Positions 46,447 through 60,168 of a stretch of DNA of 64,000 bases are shown here, piece after piece. This DNA comes from Cladobotryum mycophilum (Eukaryota > Ascomycota > Sordariomycetes > Hypocreales > Hypocreaceae). Location: the NCBI GenBank assembly GCA_036429605.1, contig CM071591.1, forward strand, positions 186,001 through 250,000, written 5' to 3'. The number at the start of each line of letters is the position of its first letter. Within the stretch, counting starts at the first letter, position 1. The notes below the pieces were generated by a model, which did no database searches, had not been told where the DNA came from, and saw nothing but the letters and a program-made list of their open reading frames with translations. Made by a program: the position numbers and the translations under genes.

Positions 46447-49400
46447 GAGTCCAGATTGCCCTTCGGCTCTTCTTTTAAACGAGCTCCAGATGTGTGCACA
46501 ATCGCGGCAGCTTCTGGGTCGAGTCGTTGGACAGTCAGATGTCGTATGCATAAAGCAACAAAAGTGGCTGACGACGTAATCTTGCATGCAGGAAATCAAG
46601 AAGAGAAAAGAAGAAGACAAAACAAAACAAAATTGTAGCCGCCCAGTCCATGCACAGCCGCCCAGCAGGATCCTTGTCCTTTTTCACATGGGAGGAGACT
46701 TTAGTGCCTAAAGAAGCGGCTGGCGTCGCGGGAGCTGAGAGAAAATAGACACGGGAAGCGCACAGTAGGCGGTCTGGTCGCGAGATGAGGTGCAGTAGCT
46801 GATCGATTCTCGCCACCACAGTAAAATGTCAAAGTCATGGATAGTTATTATTATTATTAAAGAGTCAGCTTTGGGAGAATCCCCATCACCAGCTGGTGTA
46901 AGACATTTTTTGCATGACGAGGAAATTACCATTTTCAGCTTCCCTGTTTTTTTTTTGGTCATGAGCATGCAAAACACGAAAAACCTGCCCCAAATATCGA
47001 TGACTATCAGAGATCTCGATCCTCTCTCTCTGCCCTTTTTAATGACGGTGGCGTAGACTGTCGTAATCTTCAGTCAATTTATCTTCTTTTGGAGAGCATG
47101 ATGAGTGGGGCGAGCCAATAGCCGCCCAAAGACTGTATGGGAGGGTGGTCTCCTGATCCCTCTCATCCCAAGAGCGTTGGGTTCATTGGACACCTCCACG
47201 GTAACCGAACGGAGCGACGACGGGTTCTCTAGACGGAGAAGCCAAGACCTCCGAGCCAGTCTTGCAGTCTTGGGGGGCAGGGTTTATGGGCAACGGTTCG
47301 TGAAGGGGGGATGCATGCCGGTGGCGCGTCTGATGGCGTAGCGGGCTTGGGGCTATTCATTGAGCTAGGGAGGAAAATGGCAGAGCTTCCATCCCGGGGC
47401 GATGAAAATGATTTGAACTAAGAATGATTACCCCAAGCGATAAATACAACCTTGACACAGTGACACAGTTCAACCAAAGGTGGGCCAAATCGGTGGGGTT
47501 ACCGAGCCCCAGGCCATCCAAACAAGCTGACCCCAGATTATGTACCCTTCCTTTCTGCTTGCCGCTGATTTCTTGTCTTGGAAGTTGGGAACAAGCAACG
47601 CTTCTTACAGGACGAAGGATCCGTGACATGCTTTTTCTATGAGAGGTGCGTCATCGGAGATGCACTGCTGGGATCAGGGGACAAGGTCATGACAGTGCTT
47701 GACTGGTTGACCGGTTGGCTGGATCATCCATACCACTTTCAACCCTCCCTTCACATGTGCCACAGGCAGATGTTTTGATTGCAAGTATGAAATATCGATG
47801 AAACCATCGACATGCAGCTCAGGCAACGGGAGCTGGCGCGATAGGCGAATCATTGCATGGTAATAGCCTCCGAGTTTCCCAACGGGCTTGCATTTCCAAA
47901 ATACAACGTGTGTTTTTTTCAGGGAGCACTCACTCCGGGCCGTCACTGTTTTGCCAACCCTCATCAGCCGCACCGCCATGTTTGATAATCCAGCACCTTG
48001 CCTAGATAAGCAAATATTGAGAAGCTTACCCCATCCATTTTCTTCTCAGACAAGGCTGAAGGTGTGGTGGACGGGGGGAGAGAACAAGGAGGAGGGAGGG
48101 AGGGGGAAAGGCACAGTACATACACCAAAAGTATCACTCACCGTGCCCTCCTCCCCATGCGCCCCCGGGCGCCTTGAGTTATCCTGATCACCACCATTCT
48201 CCCCATGAATGGGATGTGGCTGTCCTTTCGCGGCCGGCTCCGGGTTGAGCAGCATTTCAAGAAAACTTGACAAGAACCAAGATATCCTCCAGAGTTTGTG
48301 GCTTGTTAGCCTTGCCTGTCGCGTAACACGAGCAGCCTTTGCGTCTGGGTAGCACAAGGAGGACCAGATTAATTGACAGCGGCCCTCAATGTCAGAAAAC
48401 CTACCAAACTCAATCCACCCACCCACTTGGCTCACTCACTCAACTGTCAAGTTGATCCGAGAACCATGCCAAGAGGAGAACAAAAATACATGCAAGTGCA
48501 AATTGGAGAATGACGCTCTCCTGCAGTTGCAATTTAAAAAAAAAACATTTATTAAAATGCGAGTGGAGAAGAAGAATATGCTAAGCAGCAAAAGCAAGGG
48601 AGCACGTTCCGCCTGTTCTTCTTCCCTTTTTTTTTTTGCCATGTGTGATAAGGTGATAGAGCTAAATTAGCGAGTGAGCAAGGCAACGGGGGGAGAGTCG
48701 TTACGGAATGATGGAAAATATGATGCGTCACAAAAGAAAATGTGATAATCATGAGGAGACGTTGGTGGGAGAGTGACTGTGGAGGGAGGGCAGCAAAAAG
48801 GTGGAGGAGGAGGGGCGAGTGGCTGGGCGACTGCGGGCATTCGTGATCCAACCATGGAGCTGCTGCTCCCTCCTCACAACCAAGGAACGGAATGTAAGGA
48901 GGTAAAAGGGAAAAAAAGTTGGGGTAGAAGAATAAAACAGGGTAACATGGTTGGTTCGCCGAGTTTCCATGCGAGTAATCTCTCTCCCATCCTCATCCCA
49001 TCCCATCCCATCCTCATCGCCCCCCGGATGTTCAACAAACAAGACTTGTATGCTAAAATGGAAAGGAAGAAAACGGAAAGAAAATCTGACCAGGTCAGCC
49101 CTGTTCACAGTGCAGGCCTCGGGGACGGGAAAGAATACAAGCCTGCATGGTTTTTTCGATGCAAGCAATCAGTCATATTTTTTTACCTTTATTAACCCGT
49201 GATAAAAAAGCAGCGGCTGCGGGTTGTAAGCTTGTGAAACCGTCGATCTTTTTTTTTTTTGTGTAAGGAGGGAGGGGGAAGGAGAAAAGAAAAAGTTGGG
49301 ACAGATTCCGAGTCCGTATGAGAGAGACATTTCGTAAACGGTCCTTTGCTACGCCCTCTTGTTGGGCCCCTCCTCCCCGGACGACACGGAAGCCTGGAAG

Positions 49401-52400
49401 GGCAACGATCGTCCCCGGTACGGGAAGACGCATGGTTTCTCGTCCAAATGACGACGTTGCGACCACTGTATAAACAAAACTGTATGGAGTACAGTGCAAG
49501 CAAAAATAAAACGGTTTGGGGTTCTTGCTCGGTGTTTCTGGCTTGCGGATATTGGACCGTTTCGGCCAAGACGGCAACGGCATGGTGTCACATCATCTCA
49601 CCATTCATTATGGAGAGAGAGTCATGGAGTCAGATCCGTTGAGGGCAAGGTCGTCAACGCAACGGGCGTGCATTTGGAACTAGTTTGGCTCGCTATCGAA
49701 GACATCAAAAGATAGCTTCGTGAGCACACACACGTTTTGAGCTCCCCCAAGACCGGTTCACCCGGCTGTTCGGTTGATTGCCAAACCGTATGTTTCCGCG
49801 CCCTATAGATATGGGGTTATCAGTTATATGACAAGGGGCTGATGCATTCTCTCCACGGGAGGTAGGACTCCAGTTTCAAGAATTACTCGATCGAGTATGC
49901 ACTGGATGATTGAGTTCCAACTATGTGCAAGGTAGGACGTGAAGAGGGTACAAAGATAGGGTACCTATCGTGACCCCAAAAGGGACACAGTTTTATGCCC
50001 ACAAATCCCTCTCAAATCCTCTCTTTAACATCCACGTACTCGACTTCACCTTGATGAGGTGTCATTTTTCTAGATACATGGAAGCGTAGACTAAATCCTG
50101 CGCTACAAGATGTGACCCTATAGATGGAGGCACAAGTTACTCTGCAATCATGGATGTGACGACAAAGAACAAGAGGTGGTCCGTGATTGATCTGGCTCAA
50201 GGACAACGGCAGAAAGCGGGATGCCCACGCACACAGATAAGCGGTGCTGGAATGATCAGTCATCTAGACCTAGTAGACTCCATCAGACGCGGAAAGGCGG
50301 GCTAGCCCCCGTACATTTAGCAACTATTGTGAGACCCCTTGGCGACCAGGGGGGCATCTGCAAACAAAGACGATATGGGTTTGGCTACGTTTCCAGGGTT
50401 CAAGTCAAAATCCTAGACAGCTGCAGAACGAGTACATATGTACAAATAGTTCAAATGCAAATGCAGTTTGTGCGTGCTATAGTGCTGGGGGCGACGAAAC
50501 CAAGGCCCGTGTTCATCGCGTGATTAAAAGCATTAACTGTGCAGTTGCGTGAACATGGTTCGAGAGAGGGAGAGAGAAGACGAGAGACCCTCCTCAGCCG
50601 TGACTCGTACAGCGTAGCATTTCCCCAAGACAGCAATGTCAAAAACTGGATGAAACAAGTTTTGCGGAGGCGGGATTGGGGAAAGTCTGGAGAACGGGAG
50701 AGAAGGGGGAGAAAAATTGGTGGTCTAAAAAAAAAAGACTCAAAAAAACAAAAAGGCTCAAAAACGACGTAACCCGAGAGGACAGAAAGAAAGGGAAAAA
50801 AAACGCATCATATCCAATCGACCGGGTACGGAGGAATTAGCCGTTTATTCATGAACCGCTGCCGTTTTGTGCACAACAACAATAGCCCATGAGAACGGAC
50901 GTACAGGGTCAAAATGGGATTTCCCCTGCATCTGAAAATGGGATGGGATGCAAGCTCTTGGCTCCTCGCTCCGTCTTGGATGCTACACAAGGAGGGGGAA
51001 GAGACTCTCTTCTGGCCCCCAAGTATCATTCAGGCAAACCCTGTGCCTGGAGGGCAAGTCAATTTCTCTTTTTGCTTCTTCCTCTCGGTTGCTGAATAAT
51101 AATGTGGGAGAAATGCAAGAGGTTCTGAGGCGCTCGCAAGAATGAACAAAAACGAGAAGAGCCCCCAGATTTCATGGATCTGTACTCCGTGCTCCATACA
51201 CGTATGGATATGGATATGGATATGTAGGTACCGTGCGTGTTATGGAGCATTGGGGTGCATCTGAAGGCAGGGCTGTTTCTGCGTTGTTTTTTGTGCCATG
51301 TAGATTAGCAGCTACCTGACCTGCTTGTACATCATTGTTCAAACTATCGTGAGAAGCAACCACGGCATGTAGTTCGCTCTCCTCTTCTCCCTTTCTCCCC
51401 CTTCTTTTCTCTTGTCGATTTCTCCAATTTTTTTTCCTTTTGTGCTTCGTCCAGAAGGGGTCTGGACTTTTTGACAGCGGCACATTGGGCACCCGCCCCC
51501 TTCAGGCTTTGGGCGCCACGGACCCTGTTGGCTTTTCAGGACCCTGCAGACCCTGCTCGTAGAAATGCGGTTTTCTTTAGATAACGGAACCTGGAACCAT
51601 GAAGCGTGATGCGATGCATTATCGGTGACAGACAATTGGGGAACATGATCAGGTCACAATCAAACGCACGCGGCAATGCATTTCATCTGAGGAGAGGAGG
51701 GGAGAGAGAGCATCTAAAAGACGTCTGTGTGTTTTTTCTTCCTTTCGTTTTGCGTCTGTCTCCTCGTCGGTTCGAAGAAGCACACAGCACACAGAACACA
51801 GCACCGCTTTGGCTTCGGAGAGGGCGCATTTAGCGGGGTGAAATTGAATCGACTCTCGCCGATGTCGCTCTCTAGGTGTCGGTAATCGCCGGATGGCGTT
51901 TCGACCAAGAGATTGGATTTCTTCTTATTTATTGAGCTATAGATGTTTCGCGTTGAATTGGCGGTTGTCTAGAGTAAACACACAAAAAAAAACAAAGAGG
52001 CCATTCATCGTACATAAAATCTGGGGATGAGATGGATATCGAACAAGAATGTAGGAGTACAATACCAGGCAGTGATTGCTTGCCATTGGAGAGGGGAGGG
52101 GAGGGGCACAAACTTCCGAGGTATCCTTGTGCATGTGAGAAGCTACGGAGTACCTACAAGTATGACATGGATGTACAGAGACAAGCATGGTTAGTCAAGT
52201 AGAGCTGGACGCATCTGGCAGTTGATAAGGTCTATCAGCTACAAACACCAAAACATGCAGCGGCTCTCCCTTATCATCCCTTGCTCCGCCATTCTACACA
52301 TTGTCTGAATCCTTGTGAGGACCCTTGGAGAGAGCGCTGAGAGAGACAAGAAAGATGCATGAACTAGGTTACGCATCACATTAGACTGTCTCTAAATATC

Positions 52401-52703
52401 GACAAGTGCCACTATAGCTGGTGCGTGCATGTGCTTTTCGTCGTTGCCGACACGTCGTCTTTTGTGCGTGCGAGACCGCTAGGAACAAGCAAGGACCATG
52501 GACGGCTTAACCGCTTCATCCGCCATTTTAAATGCTGCAGCAGCAATGAATAAAGAAAGCTTTGGCATTTGCATTGTTGGCATGTTCCACACTGAAGCTC
52601 ATTCGACAGACTCCAGCTTGTTGATAGCAATTGGCCTACCCTATCACAAGTGCTTACATACAGAAGAACAATTGGTTCTTCTAGAATCTTTCACATGAAA
52701 AAA

Positions 52704-52723
52704 ATGATGATGATGATGATGAT
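52704..52723. repeat. (ATG)n microsatellite
   Basis: About seven ATG units following an A run. Confidence 0.9.
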
Positions 52724-53520
52724 AGATAACGGATAGAATATCGATACAGAGGAATTGGAATTTTATTCGACGGAGCGTGAGCTGATTCCGTTACAACAGG
52801 TGTGGCGGAAGAACACTGGAGGTTAGATGCGTAGGTTGTGCATCTGCATTACATCTTTTCTGCGAGGGAGATGCAGGAATGGGCTTGGCTTGGCGACTTG
52901 GGGGTCCTAAGCACGCACTCAATTATGAAGTATACTACACGGATAGAAGGGAAAATGCGGAAAGAGAACGGAATAAAAAACCAACATTCCAATTGCATTC
53001 CTTTGCCGTCTGGTTGCTTGATTTTCTGTTCTTTTCTTCTGTCATTCGCCATTCGCCATTCGCCATTGGGCTGGGCTGGGCTGGTGGCGAGAGTTGATGA
53101 GTCAGGGGTCATTTGCGATAGAGTTCACGATGGGAGCAAGTTTTTGTTCAAAACCGCTACGAGCATTTTAGACTTTTGCTACTTTTGTACGGTCTGTCCT
53201 TTCAAGGAGGAGGCGAAAGCCACGGCTCAAACTCAATGCCAGCCAAGCAATCTGCCAATCTATCGGGACAGATAGCAAAGTGTGATCCCTATCTATCTTT
53301 ATTTCTTTTTTTGGGGGCGCGTTTGTTTTCGTTTGTTCTCCGTCGGCAATTGATCGCCTTCAACGGAAGAACAAATCTTTTTCTTTTTTTTCTTTCCTAA
53401 TCGACATGATGACGACCCCGCGAATAATCCATCATCAGATCGAGACTTGTCTTCAATTAGTTCTTTTTTCTTGTCTCTTAAAGTGAGACTTTCTGGGAGT
53501 GCCGACGAACGGAGCGCTGT

Positions 53521-53649
53521 TTTGTGTTGTGTTGTGTTGTGTGCGTGCAACGTCGCCGCCCGTGCTTCTTAGTGCCAGCAAAACGTCCAGCGTTGTGTGT
53601 GTGTGTGAGTGAGTGAGTGAGTGAGTTGTGTTGTGTTGTGTTGTGTTGA
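53521..53649. repeat. Clustered (TGTGT)n, (TG)n and (GAGT)n repeats
   Basis: Two blocks of the pentamer ttgtg (53521-53542 and about 53626-53649) flank unique sequence, a TG run and five GAGT units. Strand-asymmetric G/T composition. Confidence 0.9.
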
Positions 53650-53775
53650 GGAGCCAGTGGCGTGGCATCTTGTTGGAGGAGGTTAGTAGCCTTTTTTCTT
53701 CTTCTCATTTTCCTTATCGCACAAAGTCTACTGGACGTTATGTAATTCTGGGTGTGAGATATGTTTTCGGTGGTA

Positions 53776-53793
53776 GGGGTAGGGGTAGGGGGG
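53776..53793 (+). repeat. G-rich TAGGGG repeats
   Basis: Three consecutive runs of four to six G separated by TA, preceded by ggtggt. Resembles an interstitial telomere-like or quadruplex-forming motif; too short to say more. Confidence 0.5.
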
Positions 53794-54939
53794 TAGCTTT
53801 TGTTCGCCTTGTCATTGAATGTTGCCCTGTTGTTGCTCTACACTGCACCCCTTTTCTTCTTCTTCGCCGAGGAAACATGCCGGGGTTTCGGGCTGAGGAA
53901 CGCGCGAAGAGGATTTCATGTCAAGTTGGAATTGATTGAAACAGAAAGAAAAAAAAAAGGAAAAGAAGAGGCGCCAATTCCAACACAAATCATTGCATAA
54001 ACTCTGAAGCCACCTGGGGTGATGGGAAAAAAATAACCTGGTGGGAAGATAATAACTTGTAGATCAAATCCCCAAAAAAGAACCCGCCCCCAGCCGGCGT
54101 GGGAGGTAGCTTTTCGGTACGTACTACTACGGACAAGGGGGAGAGAAGGCCCACCTCTCACCGGCGATGTCGCTCTGGGCAAGCAACCTCTTTGGCTCCT
54201 GTTTGGCTGCTTGGCTCCTCTTGTCTCTTAAGCAGGCGATAAGCTCCCCCTGCGCCGGCCCAAGCGGTGCTCGGCCCCACCGCCCCATCGTAGACACACC
54301 ACTTTTGGCTGTCTGTACGTCAGGTCAGGTCTTGGCATTGTAGTTGACCTTGGTTTGCTGGATGCTACAGTGTCATTGACAACGAGAAAAACACTGTACT
54401 GCATCATCTCATCCACCTTCTCTCTCCTAGGTACCTGTCTCCCCTGCCTCTCTTTCTCCCCCCTCCATTTCACATGTAATGTGGTGTGGCCGGTGTGGCT
54501 CGTGGTTCCACCGTGCGATCTTGTTGCTAGGCGGTACTTCTGGACTGGGTTCCTTCCTCTCTCCTCCTCTTGCTCTCCCCATCACCACCACCCACCCCCG
54601 TCAGCCCCACTTCTCTCCGACCATCGCAAGGTACGTACCTCCACCGCGCTACTGTGACTGGGGCTGGTTTGGCTGGTTCTGGTCTTGGCCCCACCATTTT
54701 GGGCCAACCACGCCAACTTCGCATTTCCTTGTCGCTCTTCTGCCTCCTCTTGAGTGAGGTGTGGCCCCATTTTCATCATTTTCCAATCCAACCAAATCCG
54801 CTCACTTTTCCCATCGCCATACCCAACCCACACCCACTGAGAGTTTCCAACAAAACCACCTCCAACCAGACGCCTTTGCGACGTGTAACCTTAACTCTTA
54901 AGCTCTGCGCTGTCTTCGTACTGCCCCAACTCTATTCGA

Positions 54940-55000
54940 TTCTACTCTTCCTTTTTCTTCTTCTCTCTCCCTCCCTCTCCCTCCCTCTCTCTAGTCTCGA
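54940..55000 (+). promoter_or_regulatory. Pyrimidine (CT) tract before kinase gene
   Basis: About 60 nearly unbroken C/T bases ending some 210 bp before the kinase start. Long CT tracts mark transcription-start regions of many highly expressed or TATA-less filamentous fungal genes. Confidence 0.5.
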
Positions 55001-55212
55001 CGATACTCTGCGCTCCTTAAACTCTCGCTCCTTTTTTGTGGCCCCCCCCCCCAACATTTCCCTCGAAACTTCCGACGAACAATGTGCCGCTAAACGTCCC
55101 GCCTCGAAAGCCGTCACTCTGCCTCGAGGCATCTCCGTTCGCGAGTTCGATAAACTCACGCTCAATAATGTTGTCGTCGTGAGCCGTTTTCAGTAATTCG
55201 GAATTGCCAATC

Positions 55213-58200
55213 ATGGATCCATCACAGCAACAGCAACACCAACAGCTTCACGAGCTGAACCAGCGACAACACTTGCCGACGAAGCCATCGTTACACACTC
55301 ATTTCCATCAGCTCTCCTCGTTACCTCTGAGAACCGCCGCCAGTACACCAATGTCATCCCCAGGCCTGTTCAATCCTTCTGGCTCTCGACACACCATCTG
55401 CCACGGCTCGTCCTTCTCCGAAAACAGCACACCAGCTCCTCAGTTTGATAGTCCATACTTGCATCCTCTCCAAAACTATCAAGTGCGAGAGTACGTCTTC
55501 TCGTCTTACTACCTGACGCCTTTTCCCCTTCTCTCTCTCTCTCGAGCAAACAACTGACAATTCATCTTGCAGGACACACAAGGCACTCATCGACTCAGAC
55601 ACCCTTACTGGCCGTAAGTCGATCAATCAGTATGAAGTCATCGAGGAGATTGGCCGTGGTATGCACGGCAAGGTGAAACTTGCTCGCAACCATGCGACCG
55701 GTGATAATGTAGCTATCAAAATCATTCCGCGTTTTTCCAAGAAGCGTCGTCTCGGCAAGGTCACCGCCTTATCGCCCCAAGACAAGACCAAGAGGGAGAT
55801 TGCCATCTTGAAAAAGATCCGCCACCCGAACGTCGTCGCTCTTCTCGAAGTCATCGATGATCCCGAGCTGAAGAAGATTTACATGGTTCTGGAACACGTT
55901 GAGCTCGGCGAAATTGTCTGGCGTAAGAAGGGATTGCCCCATGTTTGCTATTACGAGCGACGAAGGATCGAACGTGAAATGCGTGAAATGCGAGGAGAGG
56001 CTCCCACCCCCGAGGAAGAACAGTATGATCAGTTGCTCGAGCGTCGCCAGGCCATAAGGGAACTCAAGAGAGCCAAGATGGCTCAGAACTATGCTGGCCA
56101 GCCCGAGTACTGGAGCAACGAGCATGGCGCCGCCGACGATGGTAGCAGCTCAGGGCCCTGGTCCCGCATTTCGTCTAGGGAGAATTTCGCTGCTACTGAC
56201 GCATCATCGCAACCCCTCTCACGCCGCTCATCGCTTGCGCCACCTCATTCCTACTCCTCTTCACCCGGCGGTCTTCCACTGCACGACGACGGAAATGAAT
56301 GGACCGAAGACTCCACAACTCCTGGTCCTCCCCAACCCCTCTCCGCCGCCGCGCTTGATGGGACCATGTTTGGTGCCTATATGGAAGAAAACATTAGATT
56401 CCGGGAACGATCGCCCAGCATGGCTGACTCCATCATCTCGCACATGTCATCCATTGACTACAATCTCCGAGCTCACGATCCCTTTGTCGACGACTTCTCA
56501 TACGTTCCATGCTTTACTTTCGAGCAGGCTAGAAATGCCTTCCGAGATACCGTTTTAGGTCTTGAATACCTCCACTATCAGGGTGTCGTTCACCGAGACA
56601 TCAAACCAGCCAACCTTCTTTGGAGCAAAGATCGTCAGGTCAAGATTTCCGACTTTGGTGTTTCATACTTTGGGCGACCCATCCGTGATGGCGAACCCGA
56701 TGATTTGGTGTCGGAGTCGGAAGCCAAGGACTTTGATGACGATCTTGAACTCTCCAAGACTGTTGGCACCCCAGCTTTCTTCGCCCCGGAACTCTGCTAC
56801 ACAGACATTGACACGAAACAGCCAAAGGTCTCTGAGCAGATTGACGTCTGGTCGCTTGGTGTGACACTGTACTGCCTCATCTACGCTCGCATTCCCTTCC
56901 TCGCCGAAGATGAGTTTCAAATGTTCCGCAAGATTGCGACCGATGATGTCTACATTCCGCGACAGCGATTACGACCCGTTGATCCCTCGACCTCACCTAC
57001 CACCACCTCATTGTACAAGCGACAGAATACTTATCCATACCGCGATGATAATGATCTCGAATATGAAGAGGTGGACAATCTGTTACTTGACTTGCTTCGC
57101 CAGATGCTTGTCAAGAATCCCGAGAAGCGAATCCGACTCAAGGACATCAAACGTCATCCTTGGGTTGTTTACGGACTAGGCAACGTAAATGCCTGGCTTG
57201 AGGAGACTGACCCTGCAAGACCGACTAGTGGCAGAAAGATCCAGGTTGACGAGAGAGAAATGTCATCAGCCGTCGTGCCACTTACTTTTCTGGAGCGAGC
57301 GCGATCTGTAGTCAAGAAAACCGTAGGCAAGTTTATGCACCCCCTGGGAGAGCGAAACGACAGCCGTTCCCGACGACGGGCCACCAGTAGTGCTGCTAGC
57401 TCAGCAGGCGACAGTATGTTCAAGAACGCCCCTACAACGCCCCAGTACCATAACGATCGACGCCGCAGTGTCCATCCTGACGACTACCTCAACAACCGAG
57501 CCGAGAACGGTCCGTCACGTTCGGGTACGCACTCTGCCGGCCCTCTAATCGCGGGCACTGAACCCGAAACTGTCGCCTACGATCCCATGGCTACTGTCCT
57601 GCCCCCTCTTGACAACAAGAACATGAACCGAGGGCGTTCGCATAGCGAGTTGGACGACGCCGGACGACAAGATCACAAGCCAGCATCCACACGGTCGTCG
57701 CAGCGTCAGAGTTTATTGCGTGGGAAGCCAAGTCAGCAATTCTTACATCTCTCACCATACCTTTCCGGGCCTCATACCATGCCTGGCACGCCGTTCTATG
57801 ACGGTCAGCATGATCTGAGCTGGGAGCACGACATGGGGATACTAGGGAACACTCATGGGTTTTCGTTTGGTGGTGACAACTCCAGATCGCAGTCGGCGGA
57901 CCGTAACCTCTTCATCAATGCGGATAAGCGTGCCAACCCACAAGTCTCACTCAACACTACTGTTGCCCCTGGGAACATTCAAGGGCCGAGATTCGCGAGG
58001 CCCATGCGCTCCGTCGACTTGGGTAGGAATCGATATAGCTACGGTCTCTCATCATCGCCGCTATCTTCGTCTCCCCATTCGCTTCCGTCAGCCTATCAGC
58101 ACAGACAACCTCAATCTGACCCCAACTTCCATAGCCGACTCCACAATCGTCCTGACGAGCGGCCGTTGACTGCCCACCGCGTGGATAATGTGGCTGATGC

Positions 58201-58957
58201 CAAGTCACCTCTTACGCGCGATCCCGTTTCTGCTACCGAACACACTACAGAAACTGCCACCAACTCGGAGGTTGATCCGGCTGACGTTCCTTGCCCCATG
58301 TCGCCGCCTGCTCACTCGGAGTGGTCCCAAGAACACCTAGAAGCGACATCCAAGACAACTAGCTCAGAGTCTATCGACCGCCTCGGAACACCTCTCACCA
58401 GTCCTAGTGAGAGCACCAGTCCTGTCTCTACTTTCCCGCCGACCAAGAGTGCGTCACAGCGCATGTTGGCCTTCCAGTCTGACCCTTCTTTACCTGCGCT
58501 CCTGAGTGGTGCCAGCTCCATTTCTGCTGATCTAGAGGGTGAACTGCTCTGCAGGCCTGGCATTGTTAATGCTCAACCATCCTTGCTTGAGACGACTGAT
58601 TCTCTCACGCCGCCTGCGCTGACCAAGGAGCCTGCTGGCGGCTTCCCAATGGATCAGGTCTTTCAGAACTCTCCAGCCATGACTAGCAGTCCCTTTTCTG
58701 TACACCTTGGTTCAAGCCGGTCATCTTCGGCACACACTTGGCAATCGGATCATCAGGATGCTGATGACGATGACGATGAAAGTGATGAGGAGGTCTTGTT
58801 GATGGCTTCCAAGTCGAAGAAGCGACCTCCGGTTATTTCCAAGGGACCTCCTTTTGAAGCCAGAAGACGCGACACCAACTTCAGCACAGCCAGTGATGAG
58901 ACAGCCAAGAGAGTGGAAGTCAACAGTGGTGAGGGAACGTGGTATTCTGACGCATAA
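55213..58957 (+). CDS. CaMKK/SAK-type Ser/Thr protein kinase
   Basis: Exons 55213-55490 and 55573-58957; intron 55491-55572 (gtacgt...cttgcag). 1220 residues. The Gln/His-rich N-terminus (MDPSQQQQHQQLHE) precedes a kinase domain from about residue 114 to 625: G-loop GRGMHGKV (120-127), VAIK with Lys142, HRDIKPANLL (433-442), DFGVS (453), GTPAFFAPEL (494-501) and HPWV. The upstream-kinase group (yeast Sak1/Tos3/Elm1, Aspergillus CmkC, animal CaMKK) phosphorylates the activation loop of SNF1/AMPK and CaMK. A low-complexity insert of roughly 165 residues splits the domain between hinge and catalytic loop. The C-terminal ~600 residues are Ser/Pro-rich and probably disordered, with an acidic Asp run near residue 1150. 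The start is the first ATG in frame and has no rival. Confidence 0.93.
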
Positions 58958-59644
58958 TTCTGTTTACTCATTCTACCCACGGATTGCACGAGGCATCAAA
59001 AAGTCGGCTGGCTGCATTTGCATTTTTTCTTTCAACTGGCGACAGAGCTGGCCCCTTGTCGTTTACTGGAACATCTTATGCTTGTAGAACGAGCTTCTCT
59101 ACCCAACACACAGCATTCTCCGGATCAACCTGGACTAGAGCGGGAATAGCGCTTCTTTTATGTCTTTTACATTTTTGTCTTTTTTCTTTTCGTTTTTTTC
59201 GAAAGCGTCCTAATATGTGGGGCTTGGCTCTCAATGCATATCTGGCTTGGGGTTTCACAAGGAGCAATGACATGATGATGGGTCGGGGATATGATGATGA
59301 GAAGTTATGGGACTATGCATTTTTATTTTTCTGTTTCAATGTGACTTGAGATGACTGGGGGAGAGTCTGACCATTAGCTTGGCTTTTTTTGGTGATGGTT
59401 TATCCCTATCGCACGCTGTGGTGGTGTAGGATCAGATGAGAACTGCGGTTAATTGGAGAGACATGCCGCGTTTGGCGATGGTTGCCTTTTTTTGTTTGCG
59501 CTTGCTTTGACCATGCTCTACCATGATGGCGGACAATGGCACAAGCCTTTTCTTTAATTGTCATGGAGATCGAATGGGTTTCGAATGCATATACAGATCG
59601 AATGATGGGAGGGATACAGCATAGGCGATGAATTGATGGATACG

Positions 59645-59667
59645 GAGAGAGAGAGAGAGAGAGAGAG
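59645..59667. repeat. (GA)n microsatellite
   Basis: About eleven GA units. Confidence 0.95.
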
Positions 59668-60131
59668 GGAAGGGCACTTTTTGCCACTTGTATCCGACGG
59701 ACGAAGTAACAAGGGAATCGAATGTGAACTTTTTTAGATAGTATTTCATTGAAGCTTGCTTGAGAAGAAGAAGAGGAAGAAGAAGAAGAAGACTGGCGTG
59801 TTGTATTGGGATGATGATATCCTAGGAGGAACGCCAAATAAATGTACAAGAAATTGTGTTGGAGATTTCATGTGTCTTTTTGTTCTGTGATTTTGTGACT
59901 TTTTTTGCTGGCGATGGAGATTTTAATGTGAATTATCTGATTGAATCGAGGCAATGTATCGAGTTGGTACTGAATTTAGACTGAACTTGGATGTAATACT
60001 GGAAGAGTGGAGGACGCATGCAATATTGTTCTATACTCTTTTTCACGACAAGCTTTATAAGTTTATTAGAGTAAAAAAAAAGGCGTAAATGAATTGAAGG
60101 CAGATTGAGATTGTTTATGATATACAAAATA

Positions 60132-60158
60132 TGCGTAAAAAAAAAGACCAAAAAAATG
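60132..60158 (-). terminator. Pol III terminator of tRNA-Cys
   Basis: On the minus strand two T runs (seven and nine T) lie 10-35 bp after the tRNA 3' end, the normal RNA polymerase III stop signal. Confidence 0.75.
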
Positions 60159-60168
60159 ATCCGAAGCC

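Larger units (their letters stand above)
45484..55212. other. 9.7-kb gene-poor region with simple repeats
   Basis: No gene supported on either strand. Open stretches exist but lack ATG context, motifs and splice-consistent partners; many are read through homopurine/homopyrimidine runs. Poly-T and poly-A runs of 8-12, (AC)n, (ATG)n, (TGTGT)n and a G-rich motif are scattered through it. The last ~700 bp (54500-55212) are strongly pyrimidine-rich and look like promoter and 5' leader of the kinase at 55213. A long 5' UTR or non-coding transcript is possible but not shown. Confidence 0.5.
58958..60168. other. Intergenic between kinase and tRNA-Cys
   Basis: No gene supported. Contains T-rich runs, a GA microsatellite and a (GAA)n-like purine stretch at about 59766-59791. 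Confidence 0.5.

Noticed and set aside
48046..49642. Many overlapping ORFs of 80-140 codons
   Set aside because: Open on both strands because of purine/pyrimidine runs; no start context, splice partner or domain.
54570..55196. 208-codon ORF just before the kinase
   Set aside because: Begins with TTG, is made of Ser/Pro/Leu from a CT tract and reads as translated 5' leader.
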